Shown in pieces: positions 43,237 to 50,764 of a DNA stretch of 64,000 bases. A program made the translations under genes and the position numbers. Each line of letters starts with the position of its first letter. Position 1 is the first letter of the stretch. This DNA is from Mediterraneibacter gnavus ATCC 29149 (GTDB lineage Bacteria; Bacillota; Clostridia; Lachnospirales; Lachnospiraceae): NCBI RefSeq assembly GCF_008121495.1, contig NZ_CP043051.1, forward strand, positions 3,057,001 through 3,121,000, given 5' to 3'. Under the pieces are notes generated by a model. That model was not told the origin of the DNA. It saw only the letters and a program-made list of their open reading frames with translations, and searched no databases.

Positions 43237-43237
43237 G

Positions 43238-43291
43238 AAAAAAGGAAACGGATATGTCAGAAATGTGCACATTCGATTCCTTTTTTGATTT
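43238..43291 (+). terminator. Terminator after the rluD-like gene
   Basis: AAAAAAGGAA (43238-43247) pairs with TTCCTTTTTT (43277-43286), with inner ATGT/ACAT pairing and a perfect AATGTGCACATT palindrome inside; a T-rich tail follows. Confidence 0.7.
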
Positions 43292-43296
43292 TTAGG

Positions 43297-43325
43297 GAGA
43301 CAAACACATGTTTGTGTTATATAAT
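43297..43325 (+). promoter_or_regulatory. Promoter of the phosphatidyltransferase gene with spacer dyad
   Basis: GAGACA (43297-43302), 17 bases, TATAAT (43320-43325). The inverted repeat ACAAAC-ACAT-GTTTGT (43300-43315) lies between the two hexamers and could be an operator. Confidence 0.55.
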
Positions 43326-43357
43326 AAAAAAATAAATACATATGAGGTGAGAAGAGA

Positions 43358-43936
43358 ATGAAACGATTCAGTAAAAAAGAAATTTTTTCGATTCCGAATC
43401 TGATGGGATATTTTCGGATTCTGTTAATTCCGGTGTTTTGTTACCTGTATATCACGGCAGAAACGGAACGCGAATATTTGTATGCAGCGCTGGTTGTTCT
43501 GCTCTCCAGCCTGACAGATCTGTTTGACGGGAAGATTGCAAGGCGCTTTCATATGGTGACAGAGCTGGGAAAGGCATTGGATCCGATCGCTGATAAGCTT
43601 ACGCATGCAGCACTGGCAATCTGCCTTGCAACCCGCTATCCTATGATGTGGGCGCTGATTGCATTGATGCTGGTCAAGGAAGGTTACATGGGGGTTATGG
43701 GGCTCATATTCCTGAAGAAAGGAAAGATGCTGGATGGAGCGATGTGGTTTGGCAAGGTCTGTACTGCAGTTCTGTTTGCAGGACTTCTTGTCCTGTTTTT
43801 GTTTTCACAGCTTGAGGCTGCTGTAGTCAATGGAATCATTATGATAATGATGGGCATTATGATCGTGACACTGTGCATGTATGTGCCGGTATTTCAAAAA
43901 ATGAAACATAAGGAGAAAAAAGATGGCGAAGAATAA
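43358..43936 (+). CDS. CDP-alcohol phosphatidyltransferase (PgsA-like)
   Basis: 192 residues with about five membrane helices. The family motif D-G-x2-A-R-x8-G-x3-D-x3-D is seen as DLFDGKIARRFHMVTELGKALDPIADK. Such enzymes join CDP-diacylglycerol to glycerol phosphate (PgsA) or to other alcohols or lipids; whether this is the phosphatidylglycerophosphate synthase or a cardiolipin-type enzyme cannot be told here. Its stop lies 14 bases inside the RNase H gene. Confidence 0.85.
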   Translation: MKRFSKKEIFSIPNLMGYFRILLIPVFCYLYITAETEREYLYAALVVLLSSLTDLFDGKIARRFHMVTELGKALDPIADKLTHAALAICLATRYPMMWALIALMLVKEGYMGVMGLIFLKKGKMLDGAMWFGKVCTAVLFAGLLVLFLFSQLEAAVVNGIIMIMMGIMIVTLCMYVPVFQKMKHKEKKDGEE

Positions 43937-44552
43937 GTATTATGCAGTAAGAAAAGGAAGGATACCGGGAATTTATCGTACCTGGAGCGAATGTCAGAAA
44001 CAAGTGACGGGTTATCCGGGGGCGGTCTTTAAAGGGTTTGTGACAGAAGAGGAGGCACAGTCTTTTCTTCATCCGGGGCAGAGCGCGAAGGCAAAAGAGA
44101 CACATATTTCTCATACTGCCTATCCATATGCCTATGTGGATGGATCTTATTTTCAGGGGGTTTACGGGTTTGGGGGTTTTTTAAAACTGTCTGACGAGGA
44201 GGAAGTTGTTCTGCAGGGGTCAGGAGATCATCCGGATCTTGCGAAAATGCACAATGTGGCAGGAGAGCTTCTGGGATGTATCAAAGCAGTAAAAGAAGCG
44301 GAAAAAAGGAAAATTGCAGAGCTTTCGATATTTTACGATTATCAGGGCATTGAATCCTGGGTGACCGGAGATTGGGCGGCAAAACAGGCAGGAACACAGA
44401 AATATCGCGATTTTATGAATGGCACATCCGTGAAGCTTCATTTTATCAAAGTAAAAGGACATACCGGCGTAGAGGGAAATGAACGTGCAGACAGTCTTGC
44501 CAAAGAGGCTGTCAGTGAAAAGATTTCATTCAATCAGCTTGTGATCGAATAG
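43923..44552 (+). CDS. rnhA: Ribonuclease HI with N-terminal hybrid-binding domain
   Basis: 209 residues. The N-terminal domain (KYYAVRKGRIPGIYRTW, then YPGAVFKGFVTEEEAQSFL) is the viroplasmin-like RNA/DNA hybrid-binding domain of eukaryote-type RNase H1. The catalytic domain follows with YVDGSY (Asp), GELLGCIKAVK (Glu), IFYDYQGI (Asp) and ERADSLAKEA (Asp). It removes RNA from RNA-DNA hybrids. AAGGAG precedes the ATG inside the end of the preceding gene. Confidence 0.93.
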   Translation: MAKNKYYAVRKGRIPGIYRTWSECQKQVTGYPGAVFKGFVTEEEAQSFLHPGQSAKAKETHISHTAYPYAYVDGSYFQGVYGFGGFLKLSDEEEVVLQGSGDHPDLAKMHNVAGELLGCIKAVKEAEKRKIAELSIFYDYQGIESWVTGDWAAKQAGTQKYRDFMNGTSVKLHFIKVKGHTGVEGNERADSLAKEAVSEKISFNQLVIE

Positions 44553-44583
44553 GTATGAAAAGAGAAAGAAAGGAATTTAAGTT

Positions 44584-45474
44584 ATGCAGATAAAGAAATT
44601 GCTGCTTCCGATTCTTGCGACAGTGATGCTCATATGTGGATGTCAGCAAAATAATGCTGTCTCCGGGCAAGATCAATTGGTTACGGCAAGTGAAAATAAG
44701 ACAACCTATACGGCACAGAATATTCCGGAATATACAGGCTCACCTTATGTGGAGCTAAACAATAACATACCTGATTTTCAGGAGTCAGAGTATACGACGG
44801 AAGTTTTTGAACAATACAGCGATCTGGATGCACTGGGGCGTTGTCAGGCTGCTTATGCCAATATCTGTCAGGAGATCATGCCGACTCAGGAACGGGGGAA
44901 AATAGGCATGATCAAGCCTTCTGGATGGCATACAGTGAAATATGACTGTGTAGATGGGAAATATTTGTATAATCGTGCGCATCTGATCGGATTTCAGCTT
45001 GCCGAAGAGAATGCGAATGAAAAAAATCTTATCACAGGAACACGATATTTTAATGTGGAGGGAATGCTCCCGTTTGAGAATCAGGTGGCAGATTATGTCC
45101 ATGAGACGAATCATCATGTCCTGTACCGTGTGACACCGGTTTATGAAGGCGATAATCTGGTAGCCAGTGGAGTCATTATGGAGGCAGCTTCTGTGGAAGA
45201 TGAAGAAATTCGTTTTCATGTGTTTGTCTACAATGTGCAGCCGGGGATTTGGATTGATTATGCAACAGGAGAAAGCAGGGAGAGTGAAACTGCAGAAAGC
45301 GAAAAAAAGGATGAAGAAGTTACCTATGTAGTCAACACAAATACAAAAAAATTCCATAAACCAGACTGTAGCAGTATCCGCGATACAAAGCAGCAGAATC
45401 GAAAAGAAACATCAGAAACAAGGGAAGAATTGATCGATCAGGGGTACTCTCCGTGTAATCGCTGCAACCCCTGA
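44584..45474 (+). CDS. Secreted DNA/RNA non-specific endonuclease lipoprotein
   Basis: 296 residues. A signal peptide ends in LICGC (lipidated Cys20). The nuclease domain holds LYNRAHLIGFQLAEEN (the DRGH-like box here reads NRAH, with the general-base His) and KNLITGTRYFNVEGMLPFE (metal-binding Asn). The last 45 residues are a separate small domain, NTNTKKFHKPDCSSIRD with CNRCNP at the end: a Cys/His pattern like the Ada-type metal-binding domain often attached to secreted nucleases in Firmicutes. Probably degrades extracellular DNA for nutrients. The neighbouring genes suggest no competence operon. Confidence 0.85.
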   Translation: MQIKKLLLPILATVMLICGCQQNNAVSGQDQLVTASENKTTYTAQNIPEYTGSPYVELNNNIPDFQESEYTTEVFEQYSDLDALGRCQAAYANICQEIMPTQERGKIGMIKPSGWHTVKYDCVDGKYLYNRAHLIGFQLAEENANEKNLITGTRYFNVEGMLPFENQVADYVHETNHHVLYRVTPVYEGDNLVASGVIMEAASVEDEEIRFHVFVYNVQPGIWIDYATGESRESETAESEKKDEEVTYVVNTNTKKFHKPDCSSIRDTKQQNRKETSETREELIDQGYSPCNRCNP

Positions 45475-45530
45475 AAATGAAAGCTCTGTTTGAAAATTGT
45501 ATTGAATGACGGATAAATGCAGTCTTTTTA

Positions 45531-45559
45531 TTGTTATTTAGTGCAGATTGTTGTATAAT
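45531..45559 (+). promoter_or_regulatory. Promoter of the cytidylate-kinase-like gene
   Basis: TTGTTA (45531-45536), 17 bases, TATAAT (45554-45559). Confidence 0.65.
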
Positions 45560-45610
45560 GAGCGTATAGAAACTTCAAGAATATGACAGGCAAAAGGAGC
45601 GTGGAGTAAT

Positions 45611-46258
45611 ATGAAGACGAACACGATTATTACAATAGGAAGACAATTCGGAAGTGCAGGACGGGAGATCGGGTATCAGATCGCAGATTATTTCGGAATC
45701 AAGCTGTATGATAAAGAGATGCTCAGCAGAGCAGCGAAAGAAAGTGGTATCTGTGAGGAAATTTTTGAAACACATGATGAAAAGCCGACGAACAGCTTTT
45801 TGTATTCTCTCGTGATGGATACGTATTCTATGGGGTATTCGGGCGGATCCTACTCCGATATGCCAATCAACCATAAAGTATTTCTTGCACAGTTTGATGC
45901 GATTAAAAAGATTGCGGATGAAGGACCTTGTATTCTGGTAGGACGCTGCGCAGATTATGCTCTGGAATCTTATGATAATGTGGTGAACGTATTTATCCAT
46001 GCTGATCTGGATGCACGTATCCGCAGGATCGCAAGAATTTATAATCTTACGGATGCCAAGGCAAAAGATATGATCATTAAAACCGATAAAAAGCGTGCAA
46101 GTTATTATAATTATTACACGAATAAAAAATGGTCAGACTCTGAAAGCTATGAATTGTGTCTCTCAAGTTCAGAACTTGGAATTGAAGGGACAGCAAAAGC
46201 AATCGAGCAGTATGTAATGCTGAAAGAGCAGATTCAAAGAGATGACAAAATTCTTTAG
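45611..46258 (+). CDS. Cytidylate kinase-like family protein
   Basis: 215 residues. A P-loop variant, TIGRQFGSAGREIGYQIAD, opens the protein and YDKEMLSRAAKESG follows, as in the cytidylate-kinase-2 family (PF13189); DEGPCILVGRCADYAL is another common box. The family is widespread in Clostridia in one or more copies beside a bona fide cmk, and its substrate is not established. Monocistronic: own promoter, strong SD and a following terminator. Confidence 0.88.
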   Translation: MKTNTIITIGRQFGSAGREIGYQIADYFGIKLYDKEMLSRAAKESGICEEIFETHDEKPTNSFLYSLVMDTYSMGYSGGSYSDMPINHKVFLAQFDAIKKIADEGPCILVGRCADYALESYDNVVNVFIHADLDARIRRIARIYNLTDAKAKDMIIKTDKKRASYYNYYTNKKWSDSESYELCLSSSELGIEGTAKAIEQYVMLKEQIQRDDKIL

Positions 46259-46263
46259 AAGTT

Positions 46264-46319
46264 AAAAAACAGTTCCCCTTGCAGAAAAGATAAAGACTTT
46301 TACTGCAGGGGGACTTTTT
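46264..46319. terminator. Bidirectional terminator between kinase-like gene and ttcA
   Basis: GTTCCCCTTGCAG pairs with CTGCAGGGGGAC (one bulge), flanked by A-run on the left and TTTTT on the right, between convergent genes. Confidence 0.85.
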
Positions 46320-47055
46320 ATGCTCTTGGATGAATGATCCGTTCGGGCCAGCCTTCGATATTTCCATCAAGGATTGCATGAAACATCCTTTCGCGGACAC
46401 CTGGATTTTCGTGATTTAACTGACGGAGAAGTTCTTTGACATATTGACGTTTTGTATATCCGTCAACAGGACACTTGCTTTTCACTACCGGAAGCTGATA
46501 CTTGTTTTTAAAACCGATGACGTCTTTTTCATCTACAAACATCATTGGACGAATAACAGTCAGATCAGTACGGTCCAGATAGGTTTTCGGAGAAAATGAA
46601 TAAAAACGTCCTTCGAAGATCAAGGAGAGCAGCATTGTCTCTATAATGTCATCTTTATGGTGGGCATAGGCAATTTTATTGCATCCCATTTCTTTAATTG
46701 CCTGATTTAAGGCGCCTTTTCTCATTTTGGCACAAAGAGAGCAGGGATTGGATTCTTTACGGACATGAAAAAGAATCTCATAAATATCAGAAGATTCGAT
46801 TCGGTAGGGGATATTCAGTTCCTGACATAGTGCCTGAATCGGAGAAAGATCAAAATCTTCAAATCCCAGATCTACGGTGATTGCACTGAGTTCAAATTTC
46901 TTCGGATAGAAGCGCTTGAGTCCATGTAGTGCATAGAGCAGAGTGAGGCTGTCTTTTCCGCCGGAAATTCCGACCGCAATATGATCGCCTTCTTCAATCA
47001 TTCTGTATTCATCAACCGCTTTTCGGGTATAGCTTAATAACTTCTGTAGTTCCAT
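46318..47055 (-). CDS. ttcA: tRNA 2-thiocytidine biosynthesis-type ATPase (TtcA/TilS PP-loop family)
   Basis: 245 residues. The PP-loop motif GISGGKDSLTLLYAL is near the N-terminus. PCSLCAKMRKGAL (CxxC) and the later VKSKCPVDG give the cysteines that in TtcA bind an iron-sulfur cluster; IAYAHHKDDIIETMLLSL is the second PP-loop signature. TtcA thiolates C32 of some tRNAs. The short C-terminus and the cysteine set favour TtcA over the lysidine synthetase TilS. It ends at the bidirectional terminator. Confidence 0.85.
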   Translation of the reverse strand: MELQKLLSYTRKAVDEYRMIEEGDHIAVGISGGKDSLTLLYALHGLKRFYPKKFELSAITVDLGFEDFDLSPIQALCQELNIPYRIESSDIYEILFHVRKESNPCSLCAKMRKGALNQAIKEMGCNKIAYAHHKDDIIETMLLSLIFEGRFYSFSPKTYLDRTDLTVIRPMMFVDEKDVIGFKNKYQLPVVKSKCPVDGYTKRQYVKELLRQLNHENPGVRERMFHAILDGNIEGWPERIIHPRA

Positions 47056-47087
47056 GGTAAAGGTCCTTTCTTTGGGTTTATGTTCCT

Positions 47088-47116
47088 ATTATAAGGTGAA
47101 AGAGATGGAATTACAA
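47088..47116 (-). promoter_or_regulatory. ttcA promoter
   Basis: On the minus strand TTGTAA (47111-47116), 17 bases, TATAAT (47088-47093); leader about 25 bases. Confidence 0.6.
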
Positions 47117-47159
47117 TGAAGGAGTATGATTTGTCGGCATTTTCCTTTAAAACAGAATG

Positions 47160-47205
47160 TAGTACGCTGTACTATAAATAGAAAAATAAATAGTACTATG
47201 TACTA
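47160..47205. promoter_or_regulatory. Twin palindromic operators upstream of the TetR gene
   Basis: Two copies of the 15-bp palindrome T-AGTAC-N3-GTACT-A lie at 47160-47174 and 47191-47205, with centres 31 bp apart (about three helical turns), in the divergent ttcA/TetR intergenic region. Perfect repeated palindromes next to a TetR-family gene are most easily explained as its binding sites. Confidence 0.7.
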
Positions 47206-47223
47206 ATTCGAGAAATGAGAAAT

Positions 47224-47252
47224 TTGCGTTTTACAAAGGAGTATGTTATAGT
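47224..47252 (+). promoter_or_regulatory. Promoter of the TetR-family gene
   Basis: TTGCGT (47224-47229), 17 bases, TATAGT (47247-47252), with TGT before the -10. The predicted start, near 47259, lies downstream of GTG 47251, supporting translation from ATG 47293. Confidence 0.55.
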
Positions 47253-47292
47253 GGCTTTGACAAAAAAGGAATCAACCAGAGAGGGTAGTAGA

Positions 47293-48006
47293 ATGAAAGC
47301 ACAGGATCAAAAAGAGCTAATGCGGGAAAGAATCTGCGATTGTGCAAAGAGGCTATTTGAAAGAGAGGGATATGAACAGGTATCTATGCGGCAGATTGCA
47401 GCGGAGGCAGGAATTGCAGTGGGAAATTTGACATATTACTTTTCGAAAAAGGAAGATCTGCTGAAGGAGCGTTTAAACGATATTCAGGAAACTTTTTCAG
47501 AGAGCATCCAGCTGTTTGAAATCGATCTGGAAAGAGGAGAGATTTCAGGAAAGCCGTTCTGGGAATATGAGAATCGAACACTTTTGGAATTGCTGCTTCG
47601 ATTTTTGAAAGCAGTGGAACAGTTTCAGAAGAATGCAGCTATTGTGTATGAAAATTATAGCAGACTTCAAAAAACAGTACCCGTATTTCAAGAAATGAGC
47701 AGAGAATGGACGGAGAAGATCATGACGATATACAATGGTCTTATAAAGCAGTTGTGGGAACGAAGAGTTTTCAGAAAAGAACTGGAGTGGGACGAGTATG
47801 AAAATCTGATCTATCTTATAAAGCTGCTGACTTTTTTCGGGCAGGAAATGCATGGAGATCAGGAGTATGAAAAAAAACGGTTTACAGAAAGAATCTGCAG
47901 ACTTTTGATTCCTTATATATCATGGGAATGGAAAGACACCTATACAGTCTTGTGTAAAGAAATCTGCGAGGTCTCTTTCCATCGTATGACATTAAAATTT
48001 ATCTGA
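47293..48006 (+). CDS. TetR/AcrR family transcriptional regulator
   Basis: 237 residues. The N-terminal helix-turn-helix VSMRQIAAEAGIAVGNLTYYFSKKEDLLKE is a textbook TetR DNA-binding domain; the C-terminal ligand domain is not assignable. ATG 47293 is preferred, with GAGGG 7 bases upstream; GTG 47251 has a strong SD but lies inside or before the likely transcription start. Two perfect palindromes upstream are candidate operators. It is convergent with an aldo/keto reductase gene and overlaps it by eight bases, so their regulation may be linked. Confidence 0.88.
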   Translation: MKAQDQKELMRERICDCAKRLFEREGYEQVSMRQIAAEAGIAVGNLTYYFSKKEDLLKERLNDIQETFSESIQLFEIDLERGEISGKPFWEYENRTLLELLLRFLKAVEQFQKNAAIVYENYSRLQKTVPVFQEMSREWTEKIMTIYNGLIKQLWERRVFRKELEWDEYENLIYLIKLLTFFGQEMHGDQEYEKKRFTERICRLLIPYISWEWKDTYTVLCKEICEVSFHRMTLKFI

Positions 48007-48994
48007 TAGAGTTTCGAAGCTGTTCAAATAACTGACTCATTTCTGACAGGTCAGCTTCTTCCAGATTCAGGGAGAGTGTTTTTACATTGTCGATGATCTG
48101 TTCCGGTTTCCTTGCGCCGCAGAGGACATGCAAGTCCGGAAGAGAAGCTGCAGTCAGATAGATGATCAGGTTGCTGAGGGAACAACTATATTTTTCAGTA
48201 TACGGGGTTAATTTCTGTAAAACGTTCAATATGTGCAGACGGGACTTTTGTGCCCAGAATTTATTTTTGTTGCGCACATCTGTCGGAGAAAGCACCGTGT
48301 CTTGTGTCACTTTTCCTGTGAGTAGTCCCTGTTCCAGAGGCGAGTACGCCTGGATGGAAACATGATGTTTCTGGCATACAGGTAACAATTCATCCGCAAT
48401 ATGTGTATCCAGAAGGCTGTATTTTTCCTGAATTACATCCAGCTGTCCAAGAGAGCAGTACTTTTCGATGATTTTGGCAGTAACGTTGGAGGCTCCGATG
48501 GCACGGATCTTCCCTTCTTTTTTCAACTGGAGAAGAGTATCCATCGTTTCTTCCAGCGGATAGAGGGAAAAGTCAGGAGTCTGCCAGTGTGTATAGTAAA
48601 TATCGATATAGTCTGTCTGCAGACGTCGGAGGCTGTCTTCCAGATTTTTACGAATTGCAGCGGCGGAAAGATCACGGTAAACATTGCGTCCTTCCATGAC
48701 TTTATGAAAGCAAGGTGTCTCATGATCCCATTCCAGCCCGCATTTGGTGGAGAGCAGGATCCTGGAACGATTTTGCTTTATGGCTTTGCCAACTACGTTC
48801 TCACTGTGTCCGATCCCGTAGACCGGAGCAGTGTCGAACCATACGATTCCCCGATCAATTGCTTCCTCGATGGTGCGAATGGAGAGTGCATCATCATTTT
48901 CTCCCCACCAGGTGCCTCCGCCAATTGCCCAGGTACCCATTCCGATATATGGAGTTTTTAAAGTTGTTGTTCCGATTGTACGTTCTTTTTGCAT
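47999..48994 (-). CDS. Aldo/keto reductase
   Basis: 331 residues. The catalytic tetrad is visible: WFDTAPVYGIGHSE (Asp and Tyr), ILLSTKCG (Lys) and IYYTHWQ (His). The N-terminus (PYIGMGTWAIGGGTWWG) and the late IPLCGARKPEQ-like region (VLCGARKPEQIIDN) form the NADP(H) site. It reduces carbonyl compounds in the cytosol; substrate unknown. ATG 48994 follows AAAGGAT. It lies 29 bases downstream of the recombinase gene on the same strand and overlaps the convergent TetR gene. Confidence 0.9.
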   Translation of the reverse strand: MQKERTIGTTTLKTPYIGMGTWAIGGGTWWGENDDALSIRTIEEAIDRGIVWFDTAPVYGIGHSENVVGKAIKQNRSRILLSTKCGLEWDHETPCFHKVMEGRNVYRDLSAAAIRKNLEDSLRRLQTDYIDIYYTHWQTPDFSLYPLEETMDTLLQLKKEGKIRAIGASNVTAKIIEKYCSLGQLDVIQEKYSLLDTHIADELLPVCQKHHVSIQAYSPLEQGLLTGKVTQDTVLSPTDVRNKNKFWAQKSRLHILNVLQKLTPYTEKYSCSLSNLIIYLTAASLPDLHVLCGARKPEQIIDNVKTLSLNLEEADLSEMSQLFEQLRNSIR

Positions 48995-49023
48995 AAGATT
49001 TATCCTTTCTTTTGTCAATTCTC

Positions 49024-50100
49024 TTAGGGTTCCCGCAAAGTGACAGCTTTTGCAGCCATGCGTCGGCGGTCCTCATCTATTGCTGCATAGTGTTTTTTGG
49101 TTGTATTGACATCCTTGTGTCCGAGTACGTCTGCGACGAGATAGATGTCACCGGTCTCTTTGTAAAGTGTAGTTCCATAAGTACTCCGCAGTTTATGAGG
49201 GGTGATTTTTTTATTTGGCGTCACCTGGCGGGCATACTTTTTCACCATATTTTCAACTGCCTGGACTCCCATACGGCGGCGCTGCGTGGATAAAAACAGT
49301 GCGTTTTCATGTCCCGGAAGAGGAGTGGCAGCTTCCCGCGTTGTATACAAGTATTGTTTCAGGGCATGTTCGACTTCCTCGCCAAAATAGATGACCATTT
49401 CATTTCCACCTTTTCGGACGACCGTAATCCCGTTATTTTTAAAATCAACATCCTGGATATCAAGTCCCACACATTCTGATACACGGATTCCGGTACCAAG
49501 GAGCAATGTGATAATCGCCAGATCCCGGTTTTTAGTCTTTTCATAGTAAACTTTTTTCTGTCCGGTGAGCTCATCGCCACCGTGTTCTACAAAGTCCAGA
49601 AGAGAAGCCACCTCGTCCGTATCCAGACGGACGATTGCTTTTTCGTGCAGCTTTGGCATATCGACAAACAGTGTTGGATTTTTCTCGATGATCTGATGCT
49701 TGAAATAGTAGCCGTAAAAGCTGCGTAGGGCAGACATCTTTCTGGCAAGTCCTTTTTCCGTGTTGGTAATTTGTTTTTCCTCCGGATTTTGGTAAACCTT
49801 TAAATATTCCTGATATTCTTCGATATCGACAGGAGAGAGCTGCTCCAGATCCTGCGGGGTAAACTGATCGATGGTATAATCCTTGTATACAGGATTGTTT
49901 TCCATCAGAAAGTGAAAGAATACTCGGATATCATATGCATAAGAAATTCTTGTTTTTGCAGAGGTGGTAGGTTCTGCAGCACGGAAATAATCTTTTGCAA
50001 AAGCCGGAAGTGTTTTTAAGATTTCCCGCAGACGCAACGTATTGTCAATATATTTTTGTTCATGATAAGTTTTTCGCTCAGTTGTCTGATTTGATTCCAT
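49024..50100 (-). CDS. Tyrosine recombinase, XerS-like
   Basis: 358 residues. An N-terminal SAM-like core-binding domain (about residues 35-150, AYDIRVFFHFLMENNP) is followed by the catalytic domain with Arg in LLGTGIRVSECVGLD, HKLRSTYGTTLY and the terminal LGHKDVNTTKKHYA with the nucleophile Tyr. Length and the RDLAIITLLLGTGIRVSE...VVRKGGN block resemble the single-recombinase XerS of streptococci more than 300-residue XerC/D. No phage genes or att repeats are adjacent, so a chromosome-dimer or house-keeping role is inferred. Confidence 0.85.
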   Translation of the reverse strand: MESNQTTERKTYHEQKYIDNTLRLREILKTLPAFAKDYFRAAEPTTSAKTRISYAYDIRVFFHFLMENNPVYKDYTIDQFTPQDLEQLSPVDIEEYQEYLKVYQNPEEKQITNTEKGLARKMSALRSFYGYYFKHQIIEKNPTLFVDMPKLHEKAIVRLDTDEVASLLDFVEHGGDELTGQKKVYYEKTKNRDLAIITLLLGTGIRVSECVGLDIQDVDFKNNGITVVRKGGNEMVIYFGEEVEHALKQYLYTTREAATPLPGHENALFLSTQRRRMGVQAVENMVKKYARQVTPNKKITPHKLRSTYGTTLYKETGDIYLVADVLGHKDVNTTKKHYAAIDEDRRRMAAKAVTLREP

Positions 50101-50137
50101 AAAATAAAACGCCTCGTTCTTTTTTATTTATGAAGTT

Positions 50138-50176
50138 ATTATAACATATTGAAAGATAGGCAACAATGATATCTTT
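50138..50176 (-). promoter_or_regulatory. Recombinase promoter with overlapping inverted repeat
   Basis: On the minus strand TTGTTG (50161-50166), 17 bases, TATAAT (50138-50143), extended by TGT. The repeat AAAGATA (50152-50158) and TATCTTT (50170-50176) straddles the -35 and could bind a repressor or the recombinase itself. Confidence 0.55.
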
Positions 50177-50293
50177 GAATGGCCATTGCAGAACCCACAA
50201 CAGGTTCAAAACAGGATCATTCTGGAGTAGTTGTTAAAAAAACGCTAATCTTTTGGAAAAATCAGTATTTGTCGTATAGATTGAAACGACTGA

Positions 50294-50314
50294 AAACACT
50301 GCTGTTTTGAGCAG
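50294..50314 (-). terminator. Weak terminator after the ferredoxin gene
   Basis: On the minus strand CTGCT and AGCAG form a five-bp stem followed by TGTTTTC, directly after the ferredoxin stop codon. Confidence 0.4.
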
Positions 50315-50560
50315 TTAATTGGGAATTTCTACTGTAAGCGGTTCTTTTGCATATACATGGCAACCTAACCGATAACCGGCAAGAAGCTGCTCTTCTGAGA
50401 ACCATATTTGATCCATTGTATTTACTGTGGCGTGTCCCTTTATAATCCGGACAACGCATTTTGCACAGTTTCCGCGACCGCCGCAGGCCGTCAAAATGTG
50501 GATATCGTTTTGTAAGAGATAATCTTGTAATCGTGTATTTGCCGGACATTCTATTAACAT
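50315..50560 (-). CDS. Stand-alone plant-type [2Fe-2S] ferredoxin
   Basis: 81 residues. The cluster motif is CGGRGNCAKC, with the fourth ligand in YRLGCHVYA; this CGGxGxCxxC form, together with the LQDYLLQNDIHILTA lead-in and the LTVEIP end, is that of the N-terminal ferredoxin domain of corrinoid-activating RACE-type proteins (DUF4445) and related ferredoxins. Here the protein ends after the cluster domain. ATG 50560 follows GAAGGT; longer frames lack an SD. It has its own promoter with a perfect operator-like repeat. Redox partner unknown. Confidence 0.8.
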   Translation of the reverse strand: MLIECPANTRLQDYLLQNDIHILTACGGRGNCAKCVVRIIKGHATVNTMDQIWFSEEQLLAGYRLGCHVYAKEPLTVEIPN

Positions 50561-50611
50561 TTGTTTACCTTCTTTCTGTTCCTGTTTTGATCTTTTTTGT
50601 TTAATGGATAT

Positions 50612-50640
50612 ATTATAAAGTATGTGATTCATACTTTCAA
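50612..50640 (-). promoter_or_regulatory. Ferredoxin promoter with perfect operator in the spacer
   Basis: On the minus strand TTGAAA (50635-50640), 17 bases, TATAAT (50612-50617). The spacer is filled by the perfect inverted repeat AAGTATG-N5-CATACTT (50618-50636), so a bound regulator would block polymerase. Confidence 0.7.
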
Positions 50641-50649
50641 TGCTTTTAT

Positions 50650-50706
50650 AAAAAAGGAATGCTGCAGTACAGATAAGCTCTATCTGCCTGACAGCATTCC
50701 TTTTTG
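50650..50706. terminator. Strong bidirectional cruciform-like terminator
   Basis: AAAAAGGAATGCTG pairs perfectly with CAGCATTCCTTTTT, and an inner CAGATA/TATCTG stem extends the structure. It ends transcription of the LysM protein gene and insulates the ferredoxin promoter. Confidence 0.9.
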
Positions 50707-50764
50707 GAGTGAATTTATATCAATTACATGGGGTGTAAATGATATCTGTATGATATAAAAACAA

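Noticed and set aside
43262-43273. AATGTGCACATT palindrome as an operator
   Set aside because: It sits inside the terminator stem-loop after the rluD-like gene and is explained by that structure.
47999-48006. Error in the overlapping ends of the TetR and aldo/keto reductase genes
   Set aside because: Both proteins end at family-like lengths; a short convergent overlap is ordinary.
50102-50129. A/T-rich inverted repeat AAATAAAA...TTTTATTT as a dif site
   Set aside because: The spacer is about 12 bases, the arms are simple A/T runs and it overlaps the recombinase leader; no dif consensus.
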